DNA of 54,308 nt from UBA6772 sp965183875 (lineage in GTDB: Bacteria > Bacteroidota > Bacteroidia > Flavobacteriales > UBA7430), in the NCBI GenBank assembly GCA_965183875.1, contig CBCYMK010000003.1, positions 1 to 54,308 of the forward strand, in the 5' to 3' direction. The notes beneath the pieces were generated by a model that saw only the letters and a list, made by a program, of their open reading frames with translations, was not told the DNA's origin and made no database searches. Position numbers and translations under genes: made by a program. This document shows, piece after piece, positions 46,378-54,308 of the stretch (within the stretch, counting starts at the first letter, position 1; each line of letters opens with the position of its first letter).

Positions 46378-46406
46378 GCTAAGGAATAAGCTAGTTATTC
46401 CTTAGC
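46378..46406. terminator. Hairpin between the convergent esterase and propeller genes
   Basis: A 12-base perfect stem (GCTAAGGAATAA at 46378-46389 with TTATTCCTTAGC at 46395-46406) and loop GCTAG. It overlaps the stop codon of the propeller gene. There is no T-run, so termination is likely but unproven. Confidence 0.55.
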
Positions 46407-47624
46407 AATAAACTCTTTAGCATAACCATTTTTAGATTGCACCTCTATTATATATAAACCTAGAGGTAGTTTGTCTACAGAAATAAGGCTGCTTTTTGCA
46501 TCAATTTTATCTTTCGATAATACGGTTTGACCTAACAGATTAACGATTCTATAGGAATGGATCATACTTTTTGATTGAATACGAACAGTTGATGATGCAG
46601 GATTTGGAAAAACACTTAGGCTATTCATTTCATAAAGCTCTTCTACAGACAGTTGAGAATTGGTCATTTTAGTTAAACCCGTACTGGTAGCTACCCAAAC
46701 TTCATCGTTACTATTTATGGCTAAAGCTCTTACAACAGGACCTACTAATACATCACTCTCATCTGTAAACCCAGTCCAAGAAGCTCCATTCCAAGCAGCA
46801 ACACCACCAACAGTAACTAAATAGTCTACATAAATCCCTATCCACACATTCCCTTGAGAATCTAATTTAAGATCTACTACAGGATTTAAAGTATCTGGCT
46901 CAGGTAAAATAAGCATCCTTGTATGATGGTCAACAATTTGATTGTCTGCATCCAAAACCGATACCCCTTGAGCTGTTCCAACCCACTTTGTATCGTTCTG
47001 ATCTATTGCTACAGATCGAACAGCATTACTTAAAATACCCGAATTGGTGTTATAAGTGGTAAATTCAGTCCCATCGAAATGGATTAAGCCAAATATGCTA
47101 TTAGACAACCAAAGCTCATTATTAGAATCGAAAGTAATATGATTTAAACCACCGAAAGGAAGCCCTTCTGCTGTACCGTAAGAACTCCATGCATTTCCAT
47201 CGAACTTGCTTAATCCATCTTTTTCCGCAACCCAAATAATCCCGTTTTCATCTTCATTAATATAGCTCACTCTATCGTCTCCTAAACCATCACTTTCGTT
47301 GTAACTAATCCAATTTTCACCATCGTAAACATTAAGTCCAAAATCGGTTCCTACCCAAACAGCACTATCGCTTGCAACATAAATTGCAGTTATACTATTA
47401 CTTAACATCTCAGGAGAATTGTCTACTGTAAAGGACTCCCAGTTGCTCCCATCGAAAAATGAAATTCCGTTATTGGTTCCAACCCAAATATGGTCTTCTT
47501 GAGTAAGCGAAATACAGTTTACAGAATTATTTACCAATCCTTCTTCTTCGGTATAATGACTATACTCTTGCGCTATACTAACAGTAGAATAGATAAAAAC
47601 GAAAAATAACTTTATAAGTTTCAT
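46395..47624 (-). CDS. T9SS-secreted two-component-type beta-propeller protein
   Basis: A 409-residue protein with a signal peptide, about seven blade repeats of the regulator-propeller type (NCISLTQEDHIWVGTNNGI, SAVWVGTDFGL, GIIWVAEKDGLSKFD and so on) and a type A sorting tail (SVFPNPASSTVRIQ). No kinase or DNA-binding domain is attached, so it is a secreted propeller rather than a regulator. It is the third gene of an operon, 10 bases after the CotH gene. Confidence 0.85.
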   Translation of the reverse strand: MKLIKLFFVFIYSTVSIAQEYSHYTEEEGLVNNSVNCISLTQEDHIWVGTNNGISFFDGSNWESFTVDNSPEMLSNSITAIYVASDSAVWVGTDFGLNVYDGENWISYNESDGLGDDRVSYINEDENGIIWVAEKDGLSKFDGNAWSSYGTAEGLPFGGLNHITFDSNNELWLSNSIFGLIHFDGTEFTTYNTNSGILSNAVRSVAIDQNDTKWVGTAQGVSVLDADNQIVDHHTRMLILPEPDTLNPVVDLKLDSQGNVWIGIYVDYLVTVGGVAAWNGASWTGFTDESDVLVGPVVRALAINSNDEVWVATSTGLTKMTNSQLSVEELYEMNSLSVFPNPASSTVRIQSKSMIHSYRIVNLLGQTVLSKDKIDAKSSLISVDKLPLGLYIIEVQSKNGYAKEFIAKE

Positions 47625-47634
47625 AGGATATGGT

Positions 47635-49905
47635 TTAAAGTTTAATAATTTTTTGGCTCACTAAAAAGGCTTCCGATTCTACTGAAATAAGATAGACTCC
47701 TGGAACGATTTCCTGTGTTGGAATACTCATGTTTATCATTCCAGCAGAAGTGAATTCGGCATGAACGAGACGTCCAACTACATCGGTAATATGTATAGTC
47801 GTAGGAAGCTGAGATTTTATCTCCACATACAACTGTTCATCTACAGGATTCGGAAATACATTTAAAACTAATTCATTTTCCTCTGGAATACGATTTGAGC
47901 TGTTGTTGGTAGCCTTAAAAGTAGGTGTTAAAAAAGAAAACTCCCCTACTCCATTTGGGAACCTACCATAAGATACATCCTCCATCTGAGTATTATAGCT
48001 TAGTGAGTCTAATATTCCACCTGAAGCAAGTGAGAGAAAAAGACTTTCACCTGTAGAAGAAAGTTTAAAATTAGCGTGTGTACCTAGTTGGTTTTCATCG
48101 GAATCTGCCCAAACAATAAAATATTCGTCTGGAGAAACAACTATATCTGGCAAAGGCCATTTGGATAAATTTGAAATTTCATCGCTTAAAAAAAGGCCGT
48201 CTAGAGAAATTGCATTTTCACTCGTATTATAAAGCTCTATCCAATCGTCGTATTCATTTTCTGAGTCTGAAACAGTAGTAGAATTTGAGGCCATTAATTC
48301 GTTAATCACAAGATCACCTTCTGCTACATTACCCTCAATGGTATAATACTCATAAGCTGCTCTGGCTGGAGAAAAAGAGCCTGCTGAATCGTTATCAGCA
48401 TAAATATAATAATCTAAATCTGACCCTAAAAAAGAGGTTTTTGAGCTATACCAACCATCGCCTGCAACCAGATCACCATACAAACCTAAGTCGTTCATTA
48501 ATTGCTTCTGGAAAACTGTATTTGATTTATTTCGGTAAGCTAAAAGCACCTCTGTAGCCTGGTTAATCCTTACTGAAATTGTTATTGTATCACCTGCTAT
48601 AGGTTCATTAGGGTAACTTTCAATTTCTAGAATATTTGGACTGCCTTGAAAACCTGGATAATCAGACAAATAGGTGGTACGTCCTTCCATCAAATCTACA
48701 ATACCCGGATAATCGATAAGATCGCTAACGGTAGTATATAAATTGTTTTGAAAATGCTCGTATGAATAGAATTTGTTGGTATCGGCCTGTACACTCAAAT
48801 CAATTAAACTGTGTAAATCTACTGCGCGATTTAGGTAATTACCATTCGCAAAGTTCTCTTCAATAATAGTACGTATATGTGCCAAATACATTTTCCGGTA
48901 CCTGCTATTTTCAAACAACTTACGCAGCAGTGGTCTGGGATAAACAGAGTACTCATTAAAATGACTTAATGGATCTATTATTTTTGCCTGGGCTATAGAG
49001 AAACCATCAAAATATACCGAAGCATCGGCTAAACGAAAACTACCGAAAGACATGTTTAAATCCCATAAAATTGGATTGAATAGTCCATTGTCGTCTTGGT
49101 ATAAATAATAATTCTGCGCATAACCTATATAGCTATCGAAGTTGAGTAGGGTATAATTTAAAGCGTGCATCCAAAGGGTTCTGTCAATATTAAGAACCTC
49201 TTCTAAAGCATGGTCATAAGAGTTAAGGGTATCGATAAGCGCATACAATTCGCCCCAGCCAAAATCGGACTCCATAGTGTATAAGGATGCATAATTTAGG
49301 GTATCGGCACCAGGTGTATTACTCAAATTAGCATTTTCACCATAAAGGTCTATTTCTTCTGGATTCCCTTTTACGAGTACATTGTCGGTAGATGAAAAAT
49401 GCTTCTCTAAAAACTCTTTATTTACTGCCTCTACATTGGAATACAATCCTATAAGGGTGTCGTTTACGTATAGGTTCGTAAAATTCGCTTCGGAGCAAGG
49501 CATATACTTTCGAGCAATTTCATAGGATAAAACCTCTCTTACAAAACTAGGATCTTGAATTATATTACTAAGCTTTAACTTATCTAAACCCAAATGATTT
49601 TGCCCCTCTACGATATAATTAAGCTTAATATTAAACGGGTTTTTAACCCTATTGATACTCGCCGAACTAAAGCCTTTATATCGAACGCCTACACTGTCGT
49701 ATGAAAACCCATCGATAACTATATTTGCTAGAATTCTTTCTTTTTCCCCTTCGATATATAGGCTATCTAAAAGGGCGTCCCAGTTGCTTTGGCTAAAGTT
49801 TATTCGTATTTCACGAATTTCACTTGTTTCGTAAAACGAATTTTGAGCCAAAACAACAGTACTAATTGCAAAAAAGAAAAGTAAACCTAGAAATCTAAGG
49901 TTCAT
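47635..49905 (-). CDS. CotH-kinase family protein with lamin-tail domain, T9SS-secreted
   Basis: A 756-residue secreted protein: signal peptide (MNLRFLGLLFFFAISTVVLA), a CotH-like domain (about 25-400) with IVIDGFSYDSVGVRYKGFSS and LWDLNMSFGSF, an Ig-like part, a lamin-tail domain with VINELMASNSTTVSDSENEYDDWIELYN-type sequence near 540, and a type A sorting tail (NVFPNPVDEQLYVE). CotH of Bacillus is an atypical protein kinase; members in Bacteroidetes are usually exported and their substrates are unknown. It follows the arylsulfotransferase-like gene by 4 bases. Confidence 0.85.
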   Translation of the reverse strand: MNLRFLGLLFFFAISTVVLAQNSFYETSEIREIRINFSQSNWDALLDSLYIEGEKERILANIVIDGFSYDSVGVRYKGFSSASINRVKNPFNIKLNYIVEGQNHLGLDKLKLSNIIQDPSFVREVLSYEIARKYMPCSEANFTNLYVNDTLIGLYSNVEAVNKEFLEKHFSSTDNVLVKGNPEEIDLYGENANLSNTPGADTLNYASLYTMESDFGWGELYALIDTLNSYDHALEEVLNIDRTLWMHALNYTLLNFDSYIGYAQNYYLYQDDNGLFNPILWDLNMSFGSFRLADASVYFDGFSIAQAKIIDPLSHFNEYSVYPRPLLRKLFENSRYRKMYLAHIRTIIEENFANGNYLNRAVDLHSLIDLSVQADTNKFYSYEHFQNNLYTTVSDLIDYPGIVDLMEGRTTYLSDYPGFQGSPNILEIESYPNEPIAGDTITISVRINQATEVLLAYRNKSNTVFQKQLMNDLGLYGDLVAGDGWYSSKTSFLGSDLDYYIYADNDSAGSFSPARAAYEYYTIEGNVAEGDLVINELMASNSTTVSDSENEYDDWIELYNTSENAISLDGLFLSDEISNLSKWPLPDIVVSPDEYFIVWADSDENQLGTHANFKLSSTGESLFLSLASGGILDSLSYNTQMEDVSYGRFPNGVGEFSFLTPTFKATNNSSNRIPEENELVLNVFPNPVDEQLYVEIKSQLPTTIHITDVVGRLVHAEFTSAGMINMSIPTQEIVPGVYLISVESEAFLVSQKIIKL

Positions 49906-49909
49906 ATTT

Positions 49910-51451
49910 TTATTTTGTTAATGACACACTTTTTAAAGTCGAAACCCCTCTTTCATCTTCAATATTAATAAAGTAAAGACCGTTCGATTGATTTGAAAGA
50001 TCAATAATAGCAGTGTTTTGCTTTTTCACCAACTTACCAAAAGCATTTACAATAGAAATGGTAAAGTTTTTAGATTCAATTCCTGAAACCTCAAAAACGC
50101 CAGTAGATGGATTTGGTGAAACTAATAATTTATTGCGCCCTTCTTCAGACAGTGCTGTTTCATCGAGTTCGCAAGGATTATTTAATAAGGCAATAATTCC
50201 AGCATCTTTACATTCGTATCTAAAAGCTTTTGGAGTACCTCCTCCATTGTACAACCAAACTATATTCCCTTCAGAATCGGCTTCGTACATATATCCAGAA
50301 CCACCACCGTTACCAGACATATTTACAAATACATTTCCGTTAGACATACTGTTATGAGATGACTGTCCACTTGCATACCCTTCACAAGTATGAGTCCAAT
50401 CTGCTACACTAGGTTCGTAAGATTGCCCAGGAACTAAATCGTAATTATACCCATTCAAAGGTGTTTCGATAGCATCAACTGAAGAGTAATTCCCTGCACC
50501 ATCGTTGTTATAAAATTGTAAAAAGCCACCGTTTGGTCTTCCATCGTTGGTAATCCATCGTACATCGTGTACGGCAGCAGGAATTTGTTGCGCTCCTGGA
50601 GCACCGTAGTTTGCAGGGTTTCCCCAACGGTATAATAAGTCTCCTCCACGGTTAGCGTTCCCTCCTAAATGGCTTGCTGCTTCGGCTGTTGTAGTACTAT
50701 GGTCTATGATATATACTTCGCTTGCAGGACGAGAAGAAAATGCTATTTGATCTAATTCAGGATTGTAATTTACGCCGTTACAGTGAAACCAATCTCCACT
50801 ATTTGATCCGCCAGGGCCACCTCCTTGACCAGAAGATTCGGCAATCATATTCACATCAAACAATTCTGGGTGATCTGTAATAACACCATAATTATCTTTC
50901 GAAGAGTCGTGGTCTTGAATCATATGATCCCATAGGTGCCATTCCCAAACAATTTCTCCGCCGCCTGAGCCATCGTGTGCGACCTCAACAAAATGGGTTG
51001 GCCATTTGTCATCGGTTTCAGAATCTTCGTATCCAGCTTGAATTAATTCTTCCGCTGTTCTTACTTCCCAAGCCGTTAACAATACATTCTCGTTAACCAA
51101 AGTAATATCGTGGTGAGAAAGATAAGTACTCGAAGAGTAAGTAAACTCCCAAACAATAGTACCGTCTGGAGCAATTTCTTGTACCCTTCCCCCTTCTGCT
51201 GCACCTCCTAATTCGTTATTTGGATTTTTCGCACCTCTAACTATATTACCATTACCTTTTAGTAGTACCGTGTAATTACATGCCAGATCACAATTCCAAG
51301 TATGTGCAATATCACCGTCTTTATCAATTAGATAGGTGGTGTTTTCGTTCTGCTCATTATATAAGGCATAGCCATCAAATTCTGTGGATGTTTGTGCTAT
51401 TAAACTAGAAATGGTAAGTGTAAAAACAAAGGAGAGGATACGTTTTATCAT
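49910..51451 (-). CDS. Aryl-sulfate sulfotransferase-like protein, T9SS-secreted
   Basis: A 513-residue secreted protein with a signal peptide, a propeller-like body of the arylsulfotransferase group (LIDKDGDIAHTWNCD, IVWEFTYSSSTYLSHHDITLV, HDVRWITNDGRPNGG) and a type A sorting tail (LVSPNPSTGVFEVSG). A glycine-rich loop (SGQGGGPGGSNSG) lies near residue 205. Enzymes of this family transfer sulfate between phenols; activity here was not tested. It is the first gene of an operon with the CotH and propeller genes. Confidence 0.75.
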   Translation of the reverse strand: MIKRILSFVFTLTISSLIAQTSTEFDGYALYNEQNENTTYLIDKDGDIAHTWNCDLACNYTVLLKGNGNIVRGAKNPNNELGGAAEGGRVQEIAPDGTIVWEFTYSSSTYLSHHDITLVNENVLLTAWEVRTAEELIQAGYEDSETDDKWPTHFVEVAHDGSGGGEIVWEWHLWDHMIQDHDSSKDNYGVITDHPELFDVNMIAESSGQGGGPGGSNSGDWFHCNGVNYNPELDQIAFSSRPASEVYIIDHSTTTAEAASHLGGNANRGGDLLYRWGNPANYGAPGAQQIPAAVHDVRWITNDGRPNGGFLQFYNNDGAGNYSSVDAIETPLNGYNYDLVPGQSYEPSVADWTHTCEGYASGQSSHNSMSNGNVFVNMSGNGGGSGYMYEADSEGNIVWLYNGGGTPKAFRYECKDAGIIALLNNPCELDETALSEEGRNKLLVSPNPSTGVFEVSGIESKNFTISIVNAFGKLVKKQNTAIIDLSNQSNGLYFINIEDERGVSTLKSVSLTK

Positions 51452-51531
51452 CTTGATAATTTTAAAGAGTTTTTTTGAGTACGGGGATTAGACAAGTTAA
51501 AGGGGGCTTATATTTCATAAATATAATTAAT

Positions 51532-52557
51532 TTATTGAGACTTAATTTGGTTTAAACAAGCCTGAACAAGCTCGCCCATATTGGCACAAACTAAAAAGGT
51601 CTCGTCCTTATAGTGTTTGGCTAAATCCATTTTTAATTTCGACACGTGCTTTGGCAAAGAGAGTTTTTCTTGTACCATAGCAGCCATCAATTTTTTTATT
51701 TGATAGTCTGATAAGCGGAGTCTCTTTGCCATCAAAGCTCGTTCTTCTAATTTGTATTGTTGTACAGCTTCTGGCGCCATATGTTTCATGGCCAACTCTA
51801 CATAAGGGCTGTTTTCTTTATAATATTGCGGGAAATAAATATTCTTCCTTCCTTCAAAACATTGCTGATCGAAATCTATCGCTCGTATACGGTATTGTAT
51901 CTGGTCGAAGTCAGGAGTCATATCAACCACAAAATTATACGAGCGCATATCGCCTAGCAATCGGATAAAGCAACGTTCGTTAAACTTCACAAATTCCTTA
52001 GCTAATCGGACTTTATTATGTCCTTTTTCCAATAAATTTTCGGCCGTAAACTGATCTCCTGGAATGCCTACAATATGTTCTTCGATAATGGTGTCTTCAT
52101 ATACCAGGTAGTTGATTTTATTGGGCGATAAAATATGCTCTAACTCCAATCCATAAATTCGAGAAGCATCTACTTTTTTAACATAAAAATAATCGTAGTT
52201 ATCATTAAGTTGATTGATGATTTTCACTCTAAAAGGTTGAGAATTCCCGAATGAACAATAGTCAATTCGAGCAACTGAAAGGTGGTCAATAAGTGTTAAT
52301 CCATCCGATTTTAAAATGGAATAAATCTCTGTTAAACCCTCGTTTAATTCTTTCATTTCAGAATCTGAATACAGAGCCGTTTCCCAAAGAGTTGGATTCC
52401 CTTGTTTATCTTCTAGCGGGACAGAAGTGAAAAAATGTTTTAAATCGATATACCGTACTGGGATTTTCAACTCCCTTGAATACCTACGTAAATAATTCAT
52501 TAATGGATTACTTATAGGATAGGAAGGTTTCTTACTTGATATATGGTTTTCGCTCAT
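51532..52557 (-). CDS. Unknown protein, kinase-like motifs
   Basis: A 341-residue soluble protein without signal peptide or membrane segment. I do not recognise a named family. The middle part contains RLLGDMRSYNFVVD and, 17 residues later, RIRAIDFDQQ, which look like the catalytic loop (D...N) and the DFD/DFG metal-binding motif of protein-kinase-like or HipA-like folds. A Lys-bearing strand YDYFYVKKVDA fits the ATP-binding position. The start ATG is at 52557 and the gene stands alone, 80 bases above the sulfotransferase-like operon. Confidence 0.55.
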   Translation of the reverse strand: MSENHISSKKPSYPISNPLMNYLRRYSRELKIPVRYIDLKHFFTSVPLEDKQGNPTLWETALYSDSEMKELNEGLTEIYSILKSDGLTLIDHLSVARIDYCSFGNSQPFRVKIINQLNDNYDYFYVKKVDASRIYGLELEHILSPNKINYLVYEDTIIEEHIVGIPGDQFTAENLLEKGHNKVRLAKEFVKFNERCFIRLLGDMRSYNFVVDMTPDFDQIQYRIRAIDFDQQCFEGRKNIYFPQYYKENSPYVELAMKHMAPEAVQQYKLEERALMAKRLRLSDYQIKKLMAAMVQEKLSLPKHVSKLKMDLAKHYKDETFLVCANMGELVQACLNQIKSQ

Positions 52558-52706
52558 TCGATTAAATTATGTTTTTTTTTCGCAAGTAACCTAACTATTT
52601 TGATTCCATTTTAAATCCAGCATAATTAATTTGCTTGTAATGTAGCATTTAGCTAGATTTAAACTTTAAAATCCTAATTTTTATTATTCACAAATAAATC
52701 AAAATT

Positions 52707-54308
52707 ATAAAAACATTAAACTTATTATTTGCCTTTGTTTTTTTATTTGTGAACAGCCTCTTTTCTCAAAGCATACCCATTAGAGTACGTGTAAAAGAGA
52801 ACATTAATACTACTGAACAACACATTAATAATCTTACAGAATCCCAATGGTCGAATGCTGTATTTAACAATGCAAGTTTTACAAGTAGTTACCCTGGCAC
52901 AGAAACTCCTTTATTAAAAAGAGTTTACGACATAAGAATAACAAGCGATACCACTTTAGCCAAACAACTACTCATAGAAACAGATTATTTTGAATATGCA
53001 TTGATTTCACCAGTAGTAAAACTTTTTGAAGAAGTATGTGACTTACCCTTCCCTGCTACAAACGATACTTATGCAGATGGAGATAATTACGCCTTAGAAA
53101 TGATAGGTGCCAGTTGTGCATGGGAGCTTAACCATGGAAACCCAGAGGTTCTTATTGGCATTGCAGACACAGACTTTAGCCTGCAAAATTATTACCACCA
53201 CCAAGAGTATGAAACTAAACCTCATAACAGCGACTTCTCTAAAACGCAGCCTGTAGTAACTCTATATTGGTATGAAACCGACGGCAATCCCTGCCCGAGT
53301 ACCTTAATTACCAGCCACAAGTTTAGAGGTGAGGCATTAGATGAGATAGAAGTAGAAAGAAACAATTTAGAAGTATTAGACACTAATTTTAAAGCCATTT
53401 TAAACGGGGGTATCAAACCTGCTATTATGGAAATTTTAGTCGATGATTTTGCCAGCTCCTCTGCCATACACCAAAAATTATTATTGGGTACACCCTATTT
53501 ATCGGACGATGTACTTATTGCTGCCATAAACAGAGAAATCCCACTAAACCAATGGCATTTAACTGAGGTTTTGGTATGGAACGGCCCTTTAAGTAAAACC
53601 GTTTTAAACGCCTTTAACCAAGCCCAGCCTCTAACACCTTATTTAGCCAGTTTGGTGCTCAATAGAGATGGGCTTTCGCAACGCCTTTTGTTAGAATTGC
53701 AGCTGAGTAAAACAAAGCAAAATATAGCTCTGCTAGAGCAAAACTATGTACAACACGCTTTTAACGATACCTTGGTAAACAACCCTTACCAAAAAATATT
53801 CAATTTATACGAAAACCAAAACGATGCCTATGCCATACGAATGAAAGTATCGGCACTTTTACATCAGCAAGAATACAAACAAGCAGAAATACTTTTAGCA
53901 GACTACCATAATAATTACCAAGACAATTATGCAAGCTTTAAACAAATTGAAATTGATTTAGAAAAATCAGGACTCAATTGGTTTCAAATGGATACAGCTC
54001 AATTAAACGAACTAAGTACTATTGCCATCCAAACAGAAGTATATGGTAGTGAGAATGCCAAAGCTGTACTGGCATTATTAGACCACAACCCAGAAAGAGC
54101 TTACAGCATGCCCATAGCTCAACATAGCGAGCAAAGAATTTCAACCCAAAACAGCTATAAAAACATTCCTACCAGAAAACTAATGAGCGTTTCGCCAAAC
54201 CCAGCAAACGGTATAGTTTATGTTTCCTACGAATTGCCAGACACCTTTAAATCGGTAGTACTAAACATACACAATGCTCAAGGGCAATTAGTAGTACAAA
54301 AGGATGTT
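52707..54308 (+). CDS. Chimeric T9SS protein: S8 peptidase-like N-terminus joined to another cargo protein, 3' partial
   Basis: One open frame of about 533 codons runs to the right edge. It begins with a signal peptide (LLFAFVFLFVNSLFSQ) and a subtilisin-type propeptide and first core segment (ALEMIGASCAWELNHG, then VLIGIADTDF, with the catalytic Asp). After YYHHQEY near 53210 the sequence changes to the C-terminal part of a different large cargo family (TPYLSDDVLIAAINRE, LASLVLNRDG) and a type A sorting motif VSPNPANGIVYVS. The catalytic His and Ser of S8 are missing. No ATG, GTG or TTG precedes the signal peptide in frame; the first codon is ATA. I treat it as a fusion by deletion, or a misjoin. 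Confidence 0.6.
   Translation, partial: MKTLNLLFAFVFLFVNSLFSQSIPIRVRVKENINTTEQHINNLTESQWSNAVFNNASFTSSYPGTETPLLKRVYDIRITSDTTLAKQLLIETDYFEYALISPVVKLFEEVCDLPFPATNDTYADGDNYALEMIGASCAWELNHGNPEVLIGIADTDFSLQNYYHHQEYETKPHNSDFSKTQPVVTLYWYETDGNPCPSTLITSHKFRGEALDEIEVERNNLEVLDTNFKAILNGGIKPAIMEILVDDFASSSAIHQKLLLGTPYLSDDVLIAAINREIPLNQWHLTEVLVWNGPLSKTVLNAFNQAQPLTPYLASLVLNRDGLSQRLLLELQLSKTKQNIALLEQNYVQHAFNDTLVNNPYQKIFNLYENQNDAYAIRMKVSALLHQQEYKQAEILLADYHNNYQDNYASFKQIEIDLEKSGLNWFQMDTAQLNELSTIAIQTEVYGSENAKAVLALLDHNPERAYSMPIAQHSEQRISTQNSYKNIPTRKLMSVSPNPANGIVYVSYELPDTFKSVVLNIHNAQGQLVVQKDV

Noticed and set aside
1..54308. tRNA, rRNA, CRISPR arrays, insertion sequences, attachment sites
   Set aside because: I looked for T-loop signatures, regularly spaced repeats, transposase motifs and flanking direct repeats and found none that hold up.

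Overview
This AT-rich window comes from a member of the phylum Bacteroidetes, most likely a gliding or T9SS-bearing flavobacterium (order Flavobacteriales). The evidence is the gliding/secretion genes at the left end (porU, a porP/sprF-like gene, gldJ next to murF), many secreted proteins with type IX sorting tails, -7 promoter elements of the form TAnnTTTG, and the general absence of strong Shine-Dalgarno sequences.

Layout. 1-8.9 kb: porU (minus, partial), porP/sprF-like, gldJ, murF, a convergent mpl, a DUF6438 lipoprotein, tsaB, and a sterol desaturase-type hydroxylase with a small membrane protein. 9.1-12.4 kb: a sulfane-sulfur cluster (CoA-disulfide reductase/rhodanese fusion, two single rhodaneses, a rhodanese-thioredoxin fusion, a DUF2892 membrane protein). 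12.4-15.2 kb: ferredoxin, U32 peptidase family (TrhP-like) and an outer-membrane porin, all on minus. 15.4-19.5 kb: a molybdenum cofactor operon (moeA, mobA, moaD, moaE, a fused moaC-mogA/moaB, a TauE/SafE exporter). 19.5-23.6 kb (minus): lactate dehydrogenase, RIC iron-sulfur repair protein, a Crp/Fnr regulator, moaA and a hemerythrin-like protein. 23.6-34.2 kb (minus): two NarK transporters and a respiratory nitrate reductase operon in the order diheme cytochrome c, narG, narH, narJ, narI. 34.4-38.2 kb: two small unknown genes, nadA and nadB. 38.2-40.8 kb: B12-dependent ribonucleotide reductase nrdJ. 40.9-54.3 kb: an accessory region with a three-gene operon of unknown surface/secreted proteins, a membrane AraC regulator, a secreted esterase, a three-gene T9SS cargo operon, a kinase-like unknown and a chimeric secreted protein running off the right edge.

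How it works together. From 9 to 34 kb the genes form a coherent anaerobic nitrate-respiration island: nitrate uptake, cytoplasmic NarGHI, its cofactor pathway, nitrosative-stress repair (RIC, hemerythrin), and a Crp/Fnr regulator. I find palindromes of the form TTGAT-N4-ATCAn in front of the porin, narK and the cytochrome c-nar operon; two of these lie exactly 29.5 bases upstream of a -7-like element, as expected for class II activation. A related GTGA-N6-TCAC site has the same spacing in front of the sulfur cluster. No nitrite reductase, NO reductase or moeB is in the window.

Caveat. At least nine genes (porU, porP, the CoADR fusion, moaC-mogA, tauE, narG, the cytochrome c, a small unknown gene and nadB) carry one or more one-base indels, mostly in homopolymers, which can be repaired to give family-like proteins. 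I read these mainly as sequence errors rather than real pseudogenes, and give repaired gene spans.
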